Shown here piece by piece: positions 11,801 to 22,270 of a stretch of DNA of 64,000 nucleotides. The stretch's first letter is position 1. The number at the start of each line of letters is the position of its first letter. The notes under the pieces were generated by a model. The model worked only from the letters and a program-made list of their open reading frames with translations. It searched no databases and was not told the DNA's origin. Made by a program: the position numbers and the translations under genes. This DNA comes from Formicarius rufipectus (taxonomy: Eukaryota > Chordata > Aves > Passeriformes > Formicariidae), in the NCBI GenBank assembly GCA_013399695.1, contig VXAU01000295.1:411103-475102 (forward strand). Direction: 5' to 3'.

Positions 11801-14800
11801 TCATATGTTGTACATGATGCCCTTCCCACAAAAGAGTCAAGTGTACCTCTGAAACCAGAGCAAAGTGAAGTGCCAGGATACCACTCATTAGGTAATGTGT
11901 CTGAGGAGAAGAACATGAAAGCAGATTCTAATATAATGAATAGTAAAGCAGAACAATCAAGCACAACTTCTCCTGCACATGGGAACATCATGACACTATC
12001 TACAAAACCAAAATCTCAAGAAGACCCTATGCCGTTTGACTCAGAAGTTGTAAATGAAACAACTGCTGGAACATCCCAGCAGATACATCCCACTATGACA
12101 AGCTTGATTATTTCTGTTGGCACAGGCAAAGTTTTTAAGGACCTCTCACTTTCAAAGGAGCCATGGAATCCCACAGTGTCCTTAGAAACACCGGCAAAAA
12201 TTGAGCCACCTCAGCAACATAAGATAATTACTTTGTCCTCCTCCTTCAGCACAGCAGAAACTCAGACTTCTTCAGTTAAAGAGACTGAGAAATCCATTGC
12301 TTCTCAGGCTGGGACAAAGCCATCTTCCTTGGATAAAAAGGAAGCTTTGTCACATGTGTTTCATCATTTGCAGTCAACTGAAAAGCCTCCAATTACATCC
12401 CCTGCCTTTATTCCATTTATAAAACTTGTCACGATTCCCCCTTCCATTTCAAGCATGTCACATCCTTCTCTTCATTACCCCACTAGGGAAAGTAATGCCT
12501 TCAATCAAGAAAAGTTTCCAGAGAAAAACCAAGTTGAAGCAGGTGGTGACAAAATGGTGATGAGCTCAAGACAGAATGTTCACCCAACTCCTTTCTCTAA
12601 CCAAAACAGGATTAGCATACAGTCAAAAGAGGATGAATTCAAAGAGTTGTATAGCAGCAAGTCAAACAACAGTTTACTGCTAAATCCAAATCTTCCCTAT
12701 CCACCTGCTGGAGTGATACCAGACCTAAACCAAAGATTGCCTGTTGTGCCTCCAAAGCACATTCCAGTAAGAGGCACGGTGAAGCCTCCTGTAACACAGG
12801 GTCGATTTCACTCTGTTATAACACATCAGCCTCTCCACTACACAAACAAACCAGAGATAACAGCATATGCAGCACATACCATCCAGGACAAGAAAACATT
12901 TGCCTCTCAGAGAGAAATAACTAACCCAACACAAGCCTCTCCATTTCACAAAACAAATCCATTCACTGAGAGCAAGTTCATTAATCAGGGTCAGAACAGA
13001 TACAATATTAATTCAAGATTTTTTGGAAATAACTACGTTCCCGATAACAGAGGCACATCAGGGAGAGTACCAAGTCAAGGGATCCCTTATTATCCTGGTT
13101 CCAGAATACCATTCTTTTTCAACAGAACAAGGATATTCCCTCACTTAGGTACACATCCTAAACCAGAGGTCCCTAGTCAACTTGTCCCAAAAGACACAAC
13201 TGAGAAGAAGGTTGCTCAAGCCTTCCCCACTAGGATTACAGTGCAGAAAGCTACAGCTGTTCCAGTGCCTCCAATGCCACATGCCACAACGACCACATTA
13301 CCACCAGTGATCTTAAAGATTACCCCTCCAGCCTTTCCCCTTCAGCACACAAAACCACAGATACCCACTACAATTCATCCTTTTAAAAGTGTCCATCATC
13401 GTCATCAAAAATTTCCATCTGTGCCTTATGTGGGAGGCATAATCCCACACAATTCAACTGTAATTCAGTCATCCACTAGTTTCAGGATACATGGGGAAAG
13501 ACCTAAAATTATCACAAAAGGGTCTCAGAGCATATCCATCCTTGCCGAAACAGATGCTTTTATCCCTTGTGATGCAATCGGGGAACCCAAGCCTTTTGTT
13601 ACTTGGACAAAAGTATCTACAGGTAAGACAGGGAAAAATGTGTTCTTCCATATGGTTTGTAAGTGTAGAAATTCTTGGGTTGTTGCATAGAAATTCAAGG
13701 TCATCATAGGAGTAGTTCAAAAATCTGAAGAATACTTTCTGTCACTTAATCATTATAGATAAAATGTGAATGATTGTAATTTATCATTACAAGTAATAAT
13801 AACTTTTTAGTATTTCTTGTAGTAAAAGAATTCCTCTTCCATTTAATGAGTTCATTTTTGAAGAGTAATTTTTGGCTGTGAATAGCAGCCAACTCTGATT
13901 AGTCACAGCAATTAGAATTTCTGATGGCAACACTTGTGAGTATAGGTTTGTTAACATTGCTACCTTAAATACTGACTTGTATGTCATCTTCATGTGCAAA
14001 AGGAAAAGTTACATAACTATTTAAGACTGATTACAAAGCTTAGAGCCTTTAAAAATTCCTACACTGTCAATGTTTGCAAGCTAGTATGGTTAGTTTTGCT
14101 ATAGAAACAAAGACTAATTTGAGCTGTCAGGAGATGTCATATTGGTCCCTCTGAATTGTAATTAGTGTTGAATAAAGTTAAAGTCTCCCAGGGGAACATA
14201 AGACTTTTTCATTGCGGCAGTGTCATCTTAAAACCTTTGACTTTTTGTTTCTTTCCCCTCATCTTCGCAGGAGCTCTAATGACAGCCAACACCAGATTAC
14301 AAAGATTTGAAGTCTGGAAAAATGGTACCCTCCTCATCCGAAATGCTCAACTTCAGGATCGTGGACAGTATCTGTGCACAGCTCAGAACCTTCATGGCAT
14401 AGATAAAATGATTGTTGTGCTCACAGTTGTAGCCCACCAGCCCAAAATTTTACTTTCCCGCTATCGAGATGTCACGGTTTACTTTGGGGAGACCATAGCA
14501 ATGGAATGTCAGGCTAGTGGGATTCCAAGCCCACATATTTCATGGGTTCTCCCAGATAGGAAGATTTTGCAGTCAGTCACCACCACAGAAAGCAGGATAA
14601 TGCTTCATGAGAATCGAACCTTGTCTATCAAGCAAGCAACTTTTTCGGACCGAGGAGTTTATAAATGCATAGCGAGCAATGCTGCAGGAGCTGACAGCAT
14701 TGCAGTGAGACTGCACATTGCAGCCTTACCCCCCATCATCCAGCAGGAAAGGCAGGAGAACATCTCCTTGCCCCTTGGTAGCAGCATTAACATCCACTGC

Positions 14801-17800
14801 ACTGCCAAAGCAGCACCTTCTCCCAACATCCGCTGGGTGGTCTTTGATGGCACGCAAATCCGACCTTCTCAGTTTGTCAATGGGAATTTATTTGTTTTTC
14901 CCAATGGAACTCTTTATATTCGTAACATCTCCCCCAAGGACAGTGGGACCTATGAGTGCATTGCAGCTAACCTGGTGGGAGCTGCCAGGAGAACAGTACA
15001 ACTCCTTGTGAAGAAGCATGCATCTAATGCTAAGATTACGGGGAGCTCTCCTCAGAGAACAGATGTAACATATGGCAGCATCCTGCATTTGGATTGTAGT
15101 GCTTCTGGTGACCCCTGGCCTCGGATATTATGGAGGTTGCCTTCCAAAAGGATGATTGATTCCGTGCACAGGTAAATTACTGTTTGAGGTGTTGCACCTA
15201 AATCACAATGTAGATGAGCTTTAGAGAATAACCCACTCATAAATGTACAAGTTTCATTCTTGACTTCTGTGGGTTTTGAATAAGGCACCTAATCCTTAAG
15301 AAAAAATTTGAAATTATATCAAAAGATAGTCAAGTCATACCTTAGCATAATTTTCTTGAAAGAGGTATTGTTCTTGAAGAGTTAGCTTCAAGTGTTTAGG
15401 ATAAGCTACCACTATTTGTCTTTCACAGCTACTTGTAAATGTAGTAAAAAGGCCAGTGGCAAAAGTTAAGAGATACAACTTGTGTACTGCTTAGTCTGCA
15501 TAGAGTTGCACAGGTGCCTAGTTTTCCCTGGTAGATGGGATGATAGAATTTTATCTCTTGTGCAAATCATTATGTGAAGTAAATACAGGAAAAATAAATC
15601 AACTTATTTAAATAATCATGATCAGTTTACCAACGTTGTATAAACAAATGTTACCTCACAATGAGGTCTGTGCAAGCCTGGTTGCATACAAGTGCCTAAA
15701 ACAATACCTTCTCCAATGTCTGCAATACCAAGTAAAATAATACTTCTATAAGCCTACAGTAACTATCCTAAGACTTGGAAGAACACACAGTTTCTGCTCT
15801 GTAAATTATTCATAGCTCACTCTCTGAGCACTATAAGCAAGTGAGTAAATGCACTGAAATGAAAATGCATAATTGTGAACAACTTTCTTCACAGATGAAT
15901 GTAATCATAATTTTTTTCACATTGAAAAAAAATATATTTAGGTAGCCTGTAGATAGCACAAGACCTGGATTTAATTTTATGCCTCATGGTGGTAGCAACA
16001 AAGTATTGTGTTTTTTTTCATTTTCCCTCATGATCTTTGTGTAGGCTGTTTTCAAATATGGGAAATATTCTTTGAGGAGAAAACTTTGTCTATTGATGAA
16101 ATTGGTTGTGACCACAATAAACCAAATAGTGAAGTGGAAAGGAATAATAGCTTTTTTAGCAACTTAGAATTTTTTTTCTTCATTTCAAAGCTTAGCAACA
16201 TTTTGTTTCTTTGTGACTGCTCTAAAGGTTTAATGTTATTCCTGATGCCAGAGGAAGTTCCTTATCTTGATTTGTTTTATTACAGACCCAAGTGCCAGAC
16301 TCCATAATTATGGTCCATATAGGTTTTTGTGATTATGTCGTTCAGAGATCCTATATTTGAATGTTATAGAATACTGTACCTCCAGTCAGAAGAGTCAAAA
16401 CCACCATAATTTGGTATCTAGTGGTTGTTTAATGGTCAAAAACACTGTTAGTTATTAAATTCAACAGAATCACTTGGTAACAAGTGAGAAGAATTATTTT
16501 ATTTTCCGTTTGCTTTTTGATGGTGAATATCTTGAACATTTCAGAGCATCTAATTATCTAAGAATAGCAGTGCTCCTATCTTTTTTTTTTTTTTCAATAT
16601 TGTTGACTTTTTGGTTTTTGCCCCCAGATCTCACTCAATAATTAGTACCCAAAATATGATTTTGCAGCTCATCTTCTGTTCCTTTTTCTTGCCTTACAGT
16701 ACCTTGGAGACTAGAATCAAAGTATTCAGCAATGGGACTTTGGTTGTTCATTCAGTTACAGACAAAGATGCAGGAGACTATTTGTGTGTGGCCCGCAATA
16801 AGATAGGGGATGACTATGTGGTCCTCAAAGTGAATGTGATGATGAAACCAGCCAAAATAGAATATAAGAATGAGAATAACCACAAGGTCAAGTATGGAGG
16901 GGACCTGAAAGTCGACTGTGTAGCCACAGGTCTGCCAAATCCAGAGATCTCCTGGGGTCTCCCGGATGGCAGCATGATCAATACCTTCATGCAGTCAGAC
17001 GACAGTGGCAGCCGGACAAAACGGTATGTGGTCTTCGATAATGGAACCCTGTATTTCAATGATGTTGGACTAAGAGAGGAAGGGGACTACACCTGCTATG
17101 CTGAGAACCAAATTGGGAGGGATGAAATGAAAGTGCGGGTCAAAGTAGTGGCTGAGCCTGCAACTATCAGGAACAAAACATACGTCATCATTAATGTACC
17201 CTATGGCGACGTTGTCACAGTAGCATGTGAAGCCAAAGGGGAACCCACTCCTAAAGTGACCTGGCTCTCCCCGACCAACAGGCCTATTCCTGCTCTATCT
17301 GACAAATACCAGATCTATAGGGATGGCACTCTCCTCATCCAAAAGGCCCAAAGATCAGATAGTGGTAACTATACTTGTGTAGCACGGAACAGTGCTGGAG
17401 AAGATCGGAAAATCATTTGGATCCATGTGGACGTTCAGCCTCCCAGAATCAATGGCCATCTCAGTGAAATAACATCAGTGAGGGAGACAGCTATTAGGGA
17501 CAGCCGGAAACTTATTGACTGCAAAGCTGAAGGTATCCCTGCTCCGCGGGTCTTGTGGGCTTTCCCAGAAGGAGTGATCTTACCAGCTCCCTACTATGGG
17601 AACAGGATCACTGTGCATCGCAATGGTACGTTGGACATCAGAGAAGTGAGGCAGACAGATGCGGTGCAGCTCACATGCATTGGACGGAACGAAGGAGGGG
17701 AGGCAAGGCTGCTTGTACAGCTCCTTGTCACAGACCATTTGGAGAAACCCTCCTTCAGAGACCCTGTCACTGAAAGGATCACTGCCATTGCTGGGCACAC

Positions 17801-18617
17801 CATCAACCTGAACTGCTCTGTCCAGGGGAACCCCAAACCCAGCACAAGCTGGATACTTCCCAACGGCTCTGAAGTGCTGAGTGGCAGTCGTCTGCACAGA
17901 TTTTACCATAAGAAGGATGGGATCTTACACATCAGCAGCCTGTCTGCTGAGGATGCTGGGACTTACCGCTGTACAGCCAGAAACCCAGGAGGTTATGTGG
18001 AGCGAGTAGTCTTCCTGAAGGTGGGGCTCAGGCCAGAAATTAGCAACCAGTACAACAACCTGGTGAGCATCATCAATGGAGAAACTCTGCAGCTTCATTG
18101 TATCACCCAGCCAAACCAGCGGGCACAGATCTCCTGGACGCTGCCCAATGGGATGGTTATGGATGCCCCCCAGGCTGTAGGTCGCTTTTCCCTGATGGAG
18201 AATGGCTCGTTGACAGTGCGCGAGGCTTCTGTGTTTGACAGGGGCACTTACCTGTGCAAGGTGTCGACAGAGTATGGCACTTCTGTTATGACTGTGCCTG
18301 TCATTGTGATAGCCTATCCTCCCCGGATCACCAGTGAGCCAGCACCTGTCATTTATGCCAGACCTGGGAATTCAGTCAAACTGAACTGCATGGCCATTGG
18401 GATTCCTAAAGCAGAAATAACATGGGAGCTTCCAGATAAATCACATCTGACAACAGGAGCTCAATCCCGTCTGTATGGAAACAAATTTCTTCATCCTCAG
18501 GGATCGTTAGTCATCCAGCAGTCCACTCAAAGGGATTCAGGCTTCTATAAATGCACTGCTAAAAATATACTAGGCAGTGATTCGAAGACAACCTACATAC
18601 ACATATTCTTACACTAA
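2616..18617 (+). CDS. MXRA5: MXRA5 (adlican), complete six-coding-exon gene
   Basis: Joined CDS: 2616-2803, 5200-5329, 5647-6037, 8631-13622, 14271-15171, 16700-18617 (8,520 nt, 2,839 residues; human MXRA5 is 2,828). Intron phases are 2, 0, 1, 1, 2 and every junction restores the frame. Domains: signal peptide (about 1-26); LRR N-cap with Cys27/31/33/41; LRRs to about 215; LRR C-cap starting NPWACDC (Cys221, Cys223); a conserved region with an LNMTDEHGN motif; Ig1-2 (about 480-663); a Ser/Thr/Pro-rich spacer (about 664-1862) with basic islands; Ig3-12 (about 1863-2839). There is no transmembrane helix or GPI signal, so the protein is secreted into extracellular matrix. In human, MXRA5 is linked to matrix remodelling and TGF-beta response; the gene is absent from mouse and rat. 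Identification rests on near-continuous similarity to human MXRA5 over LRR and Ig regions, compared from memory. The start codon has a strong context (AAG before ATGG). Confidence 0.97.
2804..5199 (+). other. MXRA5: Intron 2 of MXRA5
   Basis: A 2.4-kb phase-2 intron, AT-rich, containing an (AT)n tract at 3421-3458. The acceptor is a T/C run then CCCCCCAG at 5199. No other gene or recognisable mobile element was seen. Confidence 0.85.
3421..3458. repeat. AT-rich microsatellite
   Basis: Imperfect (TA)n with ATAATATA interruptions inside intron 2 of MXRA5. Likely length-polymorphic; no function inferred. Confidence 0.8.
5200..5329 (+). CDS. MXRA5: MXRA5 exon 3: first leucine-rich repeats
   Basis: 130 bp encoding residues 63 (third base) to 106, bounded by CCCCCCAG|G and CTACAG|GTAATG. 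It encodes one and a half LRR units with the motifs FAGLTKLELLMIHGN and ALKDLVSLQ. It ends in phase 0. It is too short to stand out as an open frame and was found from the splice sites and similarity to the human LRR segment. Confidence 0.95.
5330..5646 (+). other. MXRA5: Intron 3 of MXRA5
   Basis: A 317-bp phase-0 intron from GTAATG to TTTTTACAG. Nothing else is seen in it. Confidence 0.93.
5647..6037 (+). CDS. MXRA5: MXRA5 exon 4: LRRs and start of the LRR C-cap
   Basis: 391 bp encoding residues 107-236 plus one base. Repeated LxxLxLxxN units are visible (LMRLHMDHNRIEFI, LRLVHLEGNLLQQL, VRHLYLSENALRTL, LENLYLHGN), then NPWACDCSLKWLLEW, the opening of an LRRCT cap (Cys221, Cys223). The remaining cap cysteines (CKKDKAYEGGQLC) are in exon 5. 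The donor is GGAG|GTAGGA. Confidence 0.96.
6038..8630 (+). other. MXRA5: Intron 4 of MXRA5
   Basis: A 2.6-kb phase-1 intron ending in a pyrimidine tract and TTCTTGCAG. It contains a 19-bp perfect palindrome at 6877-6895. The open frame leading into exon 5 from 8570 (MAYLSVMSRFIFFLPFY) is only the translated polypyrimidine tract and is not a second signal peptide. Confidence 0.9.
6877..6895. repeat. 19-bp perfect palindrome in intron 4
   Basis: CTCTGGTGT, a central T, then ACACCAGAG: nine-base arms with one central base. The surrounding bases resemble decayed interspersed-repeat sequence but I cannot name a family. No function inferred. Confidence 0.6.
8631..13622 (+). CDS. MXRA5: MXRA5 exon 5: 4,992-bp exon with LRR C-cap end, Ig1-2 and spacer
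   Basis: Encodes residues 237-1900 plus one base, all open. It begins VLKCKKDKAYEGGQLC (LRRCT cysteines), then a conserved region (LNMTDEHGN, FECPMNRENYEKLWKLIAYY, YQYRQ). Ig1 (about 480-570) has CQLSCSVKA, IQWLFPDG and YHCIAQV; Ig2 (about 577-663) has LPCNAVAIP, LSWILPN and YRCVAVN. A spacer of about 1,200 residues rich in Thr, Ser, Pro and Glu follows, probably O-glycosylated, with few cysteines. Islands match human closely: a basic block with VAEGRRVFESRRR and WADILAKVRGKNLP (about 733-795), GRRRLRPN (about 1170), and a Phe/Asn-rich block (FFGNNYVPDNRG). The 3' end starts Ig3 (IPCDAIGEPKPFVTWTKV). The donor is ACAG|GTAAGA. Confidence 0.97.
13623..14270 (+). other. MXRA5: Intron 5 of MXRA5
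   Basis: A 648-bp phase-1 intron from GTAAGA to CATCTTCGCAG. It interrupts the third Ig domain between its Trp strand and its distal Cys. Nothing else is seen in it. Confidence 0.94.
14271..15171 (+). CDS. MXRA5: MXRA5 exon 6: Ig3 end, Ig4, Ig5, Ig6 start
   Basis: 901 bp; residues 1901 (completed) to 2200 plus two bases. It completes Ig3 (KNGTLLIR, YLCTAQN), then encodes Ig4 (AMECQASGIPSP, ISWVLPDRK, YKCIASNAAG), Ig5 (IHCTAKAAPSPNIRWVV, PNGTLYIR, YECIAANLVG) and the first half of Ig6 (LDCSASGDPWPRILWRLPSK). Consensus C-x(10-12)-W and D-x-G-x-Y-x-C motifs are present. The donor is CACAG|GTAAAT, phase 2. Confidence 0.97.
15172..16699 (+). other. MXRA5: Intron 6 of MXRA5
   Basis: A 1.5-kb phase-2 intron that splits Ig6. 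It ends TTGCCTTACAG at 16699. The exon 7 frame is open for about 90 bp upstream of the acceptor, but this is intronic. No repeat family recognised. Confidence 0.92.
16700..18617 (+). CDS. MXRA5: MXRA5 exon 7 coding part: Ig6 end to Ig12 and stop
   Basis: Residues 2201-2839 and TAA (18615-18617). It begins with the last base of a Ser codon, joining exon 6 ...DSVH to S-TLETRIKVF. It completes Ig6 (SNGTLVVH, YLCVARN), then six full Ig C2 domains: Ig7 (about 2252), Ig8 (2355), Ig9 (2448), Ig10 (2549), Ig11 (2645), Ig12 (2741). Ig9 lacks the usual Tyr two before the distal Cys (VQLTCIGRN), a feature I also recall for human. The chain stops about 10 residues after the last Ig strand (TTYIHIFLH), with no membrane anchor. 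Confidence 0.97.
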
Positions 18618-19405
18618 AACAAATGCCTTTGGCTGCATACACATGTTCAAGTCACTGCCAGATGAGTGCAATGAAGAAAGTACTGCTTGCAACAATGCCA
18701 GGAAGGCTGAGGGCAGAAAGAAAAGGAATTAATCTGCATTTCTTTCGTACTCAGTATGGTAGTAGGTCTCTGCAATAAAAGGAGGCATTAGACATACTGA
18801 AACTGAGGACACTAACATGTTGGAAAAGGTCTTTAAATTATTTAGACAGTGTAATGTGGTTTTTCATGCTATCCAATAGCATCTGAGACCTAAAGTACTC
18901 TATTCTTGTCAGTAGTCCAAAGCTATTTCTTGTTCTAACAAGCACCTTAAAAGTACCAAAGAAGTATTAACTGTTAATAATTGAGCTGCAGTGATAGAAG
19001 TGCTTTAGTAAAACATAATTTTCTTGATACCCTGCAGCGTCTTTACATAATCTAGCCTTATAGAATATGATTACTAACCTTTCTGTTCATGCTTCTATCA
19101 GCTTTTCAAAATCAAAGACTAACTTAGCAAATGAGAGTGATCTATTTTAATAAAAATATGCAGAGATTAGCTGCCTTAACATATGAACAAATGTTTGCCA
19201 GCTACTAAGGATGCTATGGTCAAATAATTCATTATATATTTTATATATGTTTTTTAATCCGACTATGAGACTAGAAAGAGTAGCAATGAACTTGGTCTCA
19301 TTTTATAAATTATTGGTCTTTACAAGACTCTGATACATTACAATGTTTTATAATATTAAGGTCAATATACTGTACATTTTATAATAAAAAATATTTTCTG
19401 AAGAA
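18618..19405 (+). other. MXRA5: MXRA5 3' untranslated region
   Basis: AT-rich sequence directly after the stop in the last exon. It contains an early AATAAA (18774-18779) and ends about 17 bases after the main AATAAA (19383-19388). The end is estimated from the signal, since cleavage usually falls 10-30 bases downstream. Confidence 0.65.
19383..19388 (+). terminator. MXRA5: Poly(A) signal of MXRA5
   Basis: AATAAA about 770 bases after the stop codon, followed by a T/G-rich stretch (TGTATTCACTGTGATTTTC) suited to the downstream element. Other AATAAA copies at 18774-18779 and 19880-19885 could give shorter or longer transcripts. Confidence 0.65.
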
Positions 19406-19879
19406 TGTATTCACTGTGATTTTCATTTTTTTTAATAGAAAACAGGGAACTGCAAACTGAGAGTATGAAGTTAGGTCAAAAAAACACTAGTAACGTAGTG
19501 TTACACATACTTATATTTGAACCAATTGTTATTTGGTAAATTTATAGATGTTTTAGGGAAGATAAATTAGTGTAATTGTTTATCTTTCTAAAAGTGATTT
19601 ATTAATAGAAACTTACGTATATTTCAGCAAATATTTAAAATGTCAATACTTTTTCTGCAGTCAAGGATGGTTTATTGTATAACATGCATAATTTTATGAA
19701 TATTTACCAAGTGTTCTATAGAAATAATTTCTACAAGATGCTGAATATGCCCAGGTTTCAACAACTATTCCAATCAGAATTTTGCAAATGTTAACTTACC
19801 TTTAAACATATGAAGTCTCTCAGATATGCCTGAATTCTTGAAGTTCTGATTGTTCGTAAAACTTACGTTTTAGAATGAG

Positions 19880-19885
19880 AATAAA
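19880..19885 (+). terminator. MXRA5: Possible distal poly(A) signal
   Basis: GAATAAAAG followed by a T-rich run (TTTATTTTTATTTTCTC). It would extend the 3'UTR by about 500 bases. AATAAA is common by chance in such AT-rich DNA. Confidence 0.25.
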
Positions 19886-20731
19886 AGCTTTATTTTTATT
19901 TTCTCTATTGATCAAAACGTCAGAAATTAATGTACAGTCCTATGATAATATTTACATTTTGTAAAAGCTGTAAGCAAATATTGTCTTGCCTAACAAATTT
20001 ATCCAGTTTAGGAAAATTGTAAGCTATTAGAAAATGTGTATTTATTGTAATGGTAACGAGAACTGAACTACACAAAGGAGAAAGTAATTGATTAGAACAA
20101 GGATGTAGAATGAAAATGACAAAGACCTTGCTGAAGATACAAGGGTTATAATTTATGTGATAGAATATTTTTTAAAGTTTTTTTAAAAGGGCAGTTTAAA
20201 AGTCTGTGGCTTGTACACAAACATTTATTAAAACTGTGGTTGTGTTATCAGCCTAATTAAATAACAATTCTTTCTTAGTTTCTTTTTTATGGTTTAAAGC
20301 CTTGGGCCCTAAATCACCAAATCAGTGCTCAAATGGAAGCACGTGCTTAAATACCTGGCAGGGATGTAGCTGCTTGCAAGAGTAGTTAATGAAGAAAGAA
20401 AAAAGGCATGTAAGATTTTTAACTCGATTGCCCGTTTGGGTTTTTTTGTAGTCTGGTTATTTTCCTTGAACATATCAGAGATTAAATATGTCTTTTGATC
20501 CTTTACTTAATTTTACCACTTTTTAAATATTTTATATTAGTTCATGGAAGACAGTCATACAGTTTTTAATTATAGTATATCTTGTAAAAGAGTCTGAAGT
20601 CAGAATTTGGCATTGAAATAGGAATCAAACACTTTCAATCATTTGTCTGTCCACCCTTCACTTAGCAGTTACATGAATTTAGAGATATTCTGGGGTGTTT
20701 GAACAACTTCTATTTATTTCCATTAAGTAGA

Positions 20732-20821
20732 GTTGTTTTGTTTTGTGATTTGTTTGGGGTTTTTAGGGTTTGTTTTTGGTATGGTTTTTGTTGTTGTTGT
20801 TTGGTTTTGTTTTGTTTTTTT
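20732..20821. repeat. T/G-rich simple repeat (TTTTG/TTG)n
   Basis: Imperfect TTTTG and TTG units. On the minus strand this reads as an AAAC-type low-complexity tract and generates a spurious Lys/Gln-rich frame. Confidence 0.8.
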
Positions 20822-21765
20822 AATGTTAAGGGAAGAAAATAGAATGTAAAATCAGGCATTTGATCTTTTGGAATCAGACAAAAGTATCCGATCATGTTTC
20901 CTCAGTCCAGAATTTCCACAGCTGCCAATGGATGTTTTAGAGGCTAAAAAAATGAAAGATTTGGCCCAAGAAATTTTCTTAAGACTTGCATGCTGGCAAA
21001 ATTTCATCAAAATTGGACTTAATATTTTTAAATGAGCTTTAATTTCCATTATGTTTGCCTTTACCCCTTTTATGAAAACATATTCCCATTAAGAGGCCTA
21101 TAAAATAAAATTTTCTTCCAAAATAAATGTAACTAATAGCCTAAAAAATGTCATATGAAAAATTTTTATAATCAGCACTGTTTGGCCATATGTCATGTCT
21201 CTCACAGTCTTCCTCTGCTGATATACCATACAAGAAGACTGAAAAAATACAAAAGCTGTAGTTGAGGAACCATAAAATAGTGAATCTCTTGTATTAAGAC
21301 AGGTACTTTGTTTAACTCATTACTAAACAATCAATTTAAGAGCATCTGTAGAATAACAGAGTGATAAGAAGCAGCTGTTCTCGATGTTTCTTCAATAAAT
21401 CTTATAACAACCATCTAGTTACCTGCTCACAAAAGTGATGAGTCCAGAGTATAGGAAGAGAGATATCTATATGGTATATCCCGCTTTAGCAGCCTTTTTT
21501 TTACATAGTCATGTGCAATATTCTCGTGTCCAAACTAAAGAAAGGTGATTTATTTATTGTAAAGTGGGAAGATAGTTGTTACAGAGAAGTCGTGAGTAAC
21601 TGATTGTTAGTTAGAAGAACGTGTCAACTGAGTCCGGTTTGTGTCTAGTACCTTTGCACATTCACAACTGGCTATCAGGTATAGAGAATGCACTTTGAAA
21701 ATATGTGAATAATATGAAACTGAAGGGTATTAGAATGATCTTTCTAGATTGATGAAATAATTGAA

Positions 21766-21811
21766 AATAAAAAGAAAAAAAAAAAAAGAAAAACAACAAA
21801 ACAAACAAAAA
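21766..21811. repeat. A-rich low-complexity tract
   Basis: A run of A with G and C interruptions (AAAAGAAAAA... then AACAACAAAACAAACAAAAA). Low complexity; possibly a decayed retroposon tail. Confidence 0.7.
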
Positions 21812-21949
21812 GCCCACACCAATACTAATGTGAGAATTATATTCAAAAGGAATACAGTGAATATACATCCGGCAAACAGTGGAGAAGTAGGAGTTGTAAA
21901 AATTGACAACATCCTGACATTTCGAACAAAACATTGTCACTCTGAAATC

Positions 21950-22270
21950 TGTTCATGAGGGCTGAGCTGTGTGAATGAACATTATGGAGGTATTCTTTGA
22001 GCAGTCAGGCTCAAATACGAATAAACTGGAAAGGATCCAAGGATGTGATTTAGGAAAGGTAACCTGTAAGGGTAGGTTGAAATAAGATGAGCTTGTTCTG
22101 CCTAAGAAAAAAGGCAAAGTATTTAATAGCAGTTAAGAAAATGTGAAGTCCTTATGGAAACAGTAATGAGTTGTTTTTCAGGTTCACTGAGGTTAGTATG
22201 GGAAACTGACTCCAAGCAAGTTCTAGTGTAGGTACAAAGAAAACTTTGTAACTGTGAGAACAGTTGAACA
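21950..22270 (+). mobile_element. Possible ancient CR1-like fragment (tentative)
   Basis: The stretch has the order of features of an old CR1 3' region in sense (a GATCCAAGGATGTGATTTAGG-like segment, then AAACTTTGTAACTGTGAGAACAG and AGTTGAACAATG). It is heavily diverged and I base this on remembered consensus. It could be unrelated unique sequence. Confidence 0.25.

Noticed and set aside
13623..13690. Read-through end of exon 5 as a genuine C-terminus
   Set aside because: A consensus donor (ACAG|GTAAGA) ends the exon and the third Ig domain would be cut in half. Exon 6 restores it exactly.
17555..17909. Antisense and out-of-frame ORFs inside MXRA5 exons (also at 10058-10356, 11563-11991, 12725-12949, 14659-15088, 16814-17059)
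   Set aside because: All overlap the conserved Ig or spacer frame and show no independent motif or codon pattern.
20710..20895. Lys/Gln-rich minus-strand frame (also 21761-21958, 30119-30403 and 33963-34223)
   Set aside because: Made by T/G- or A-rich simple repeats and not by a coding gene.
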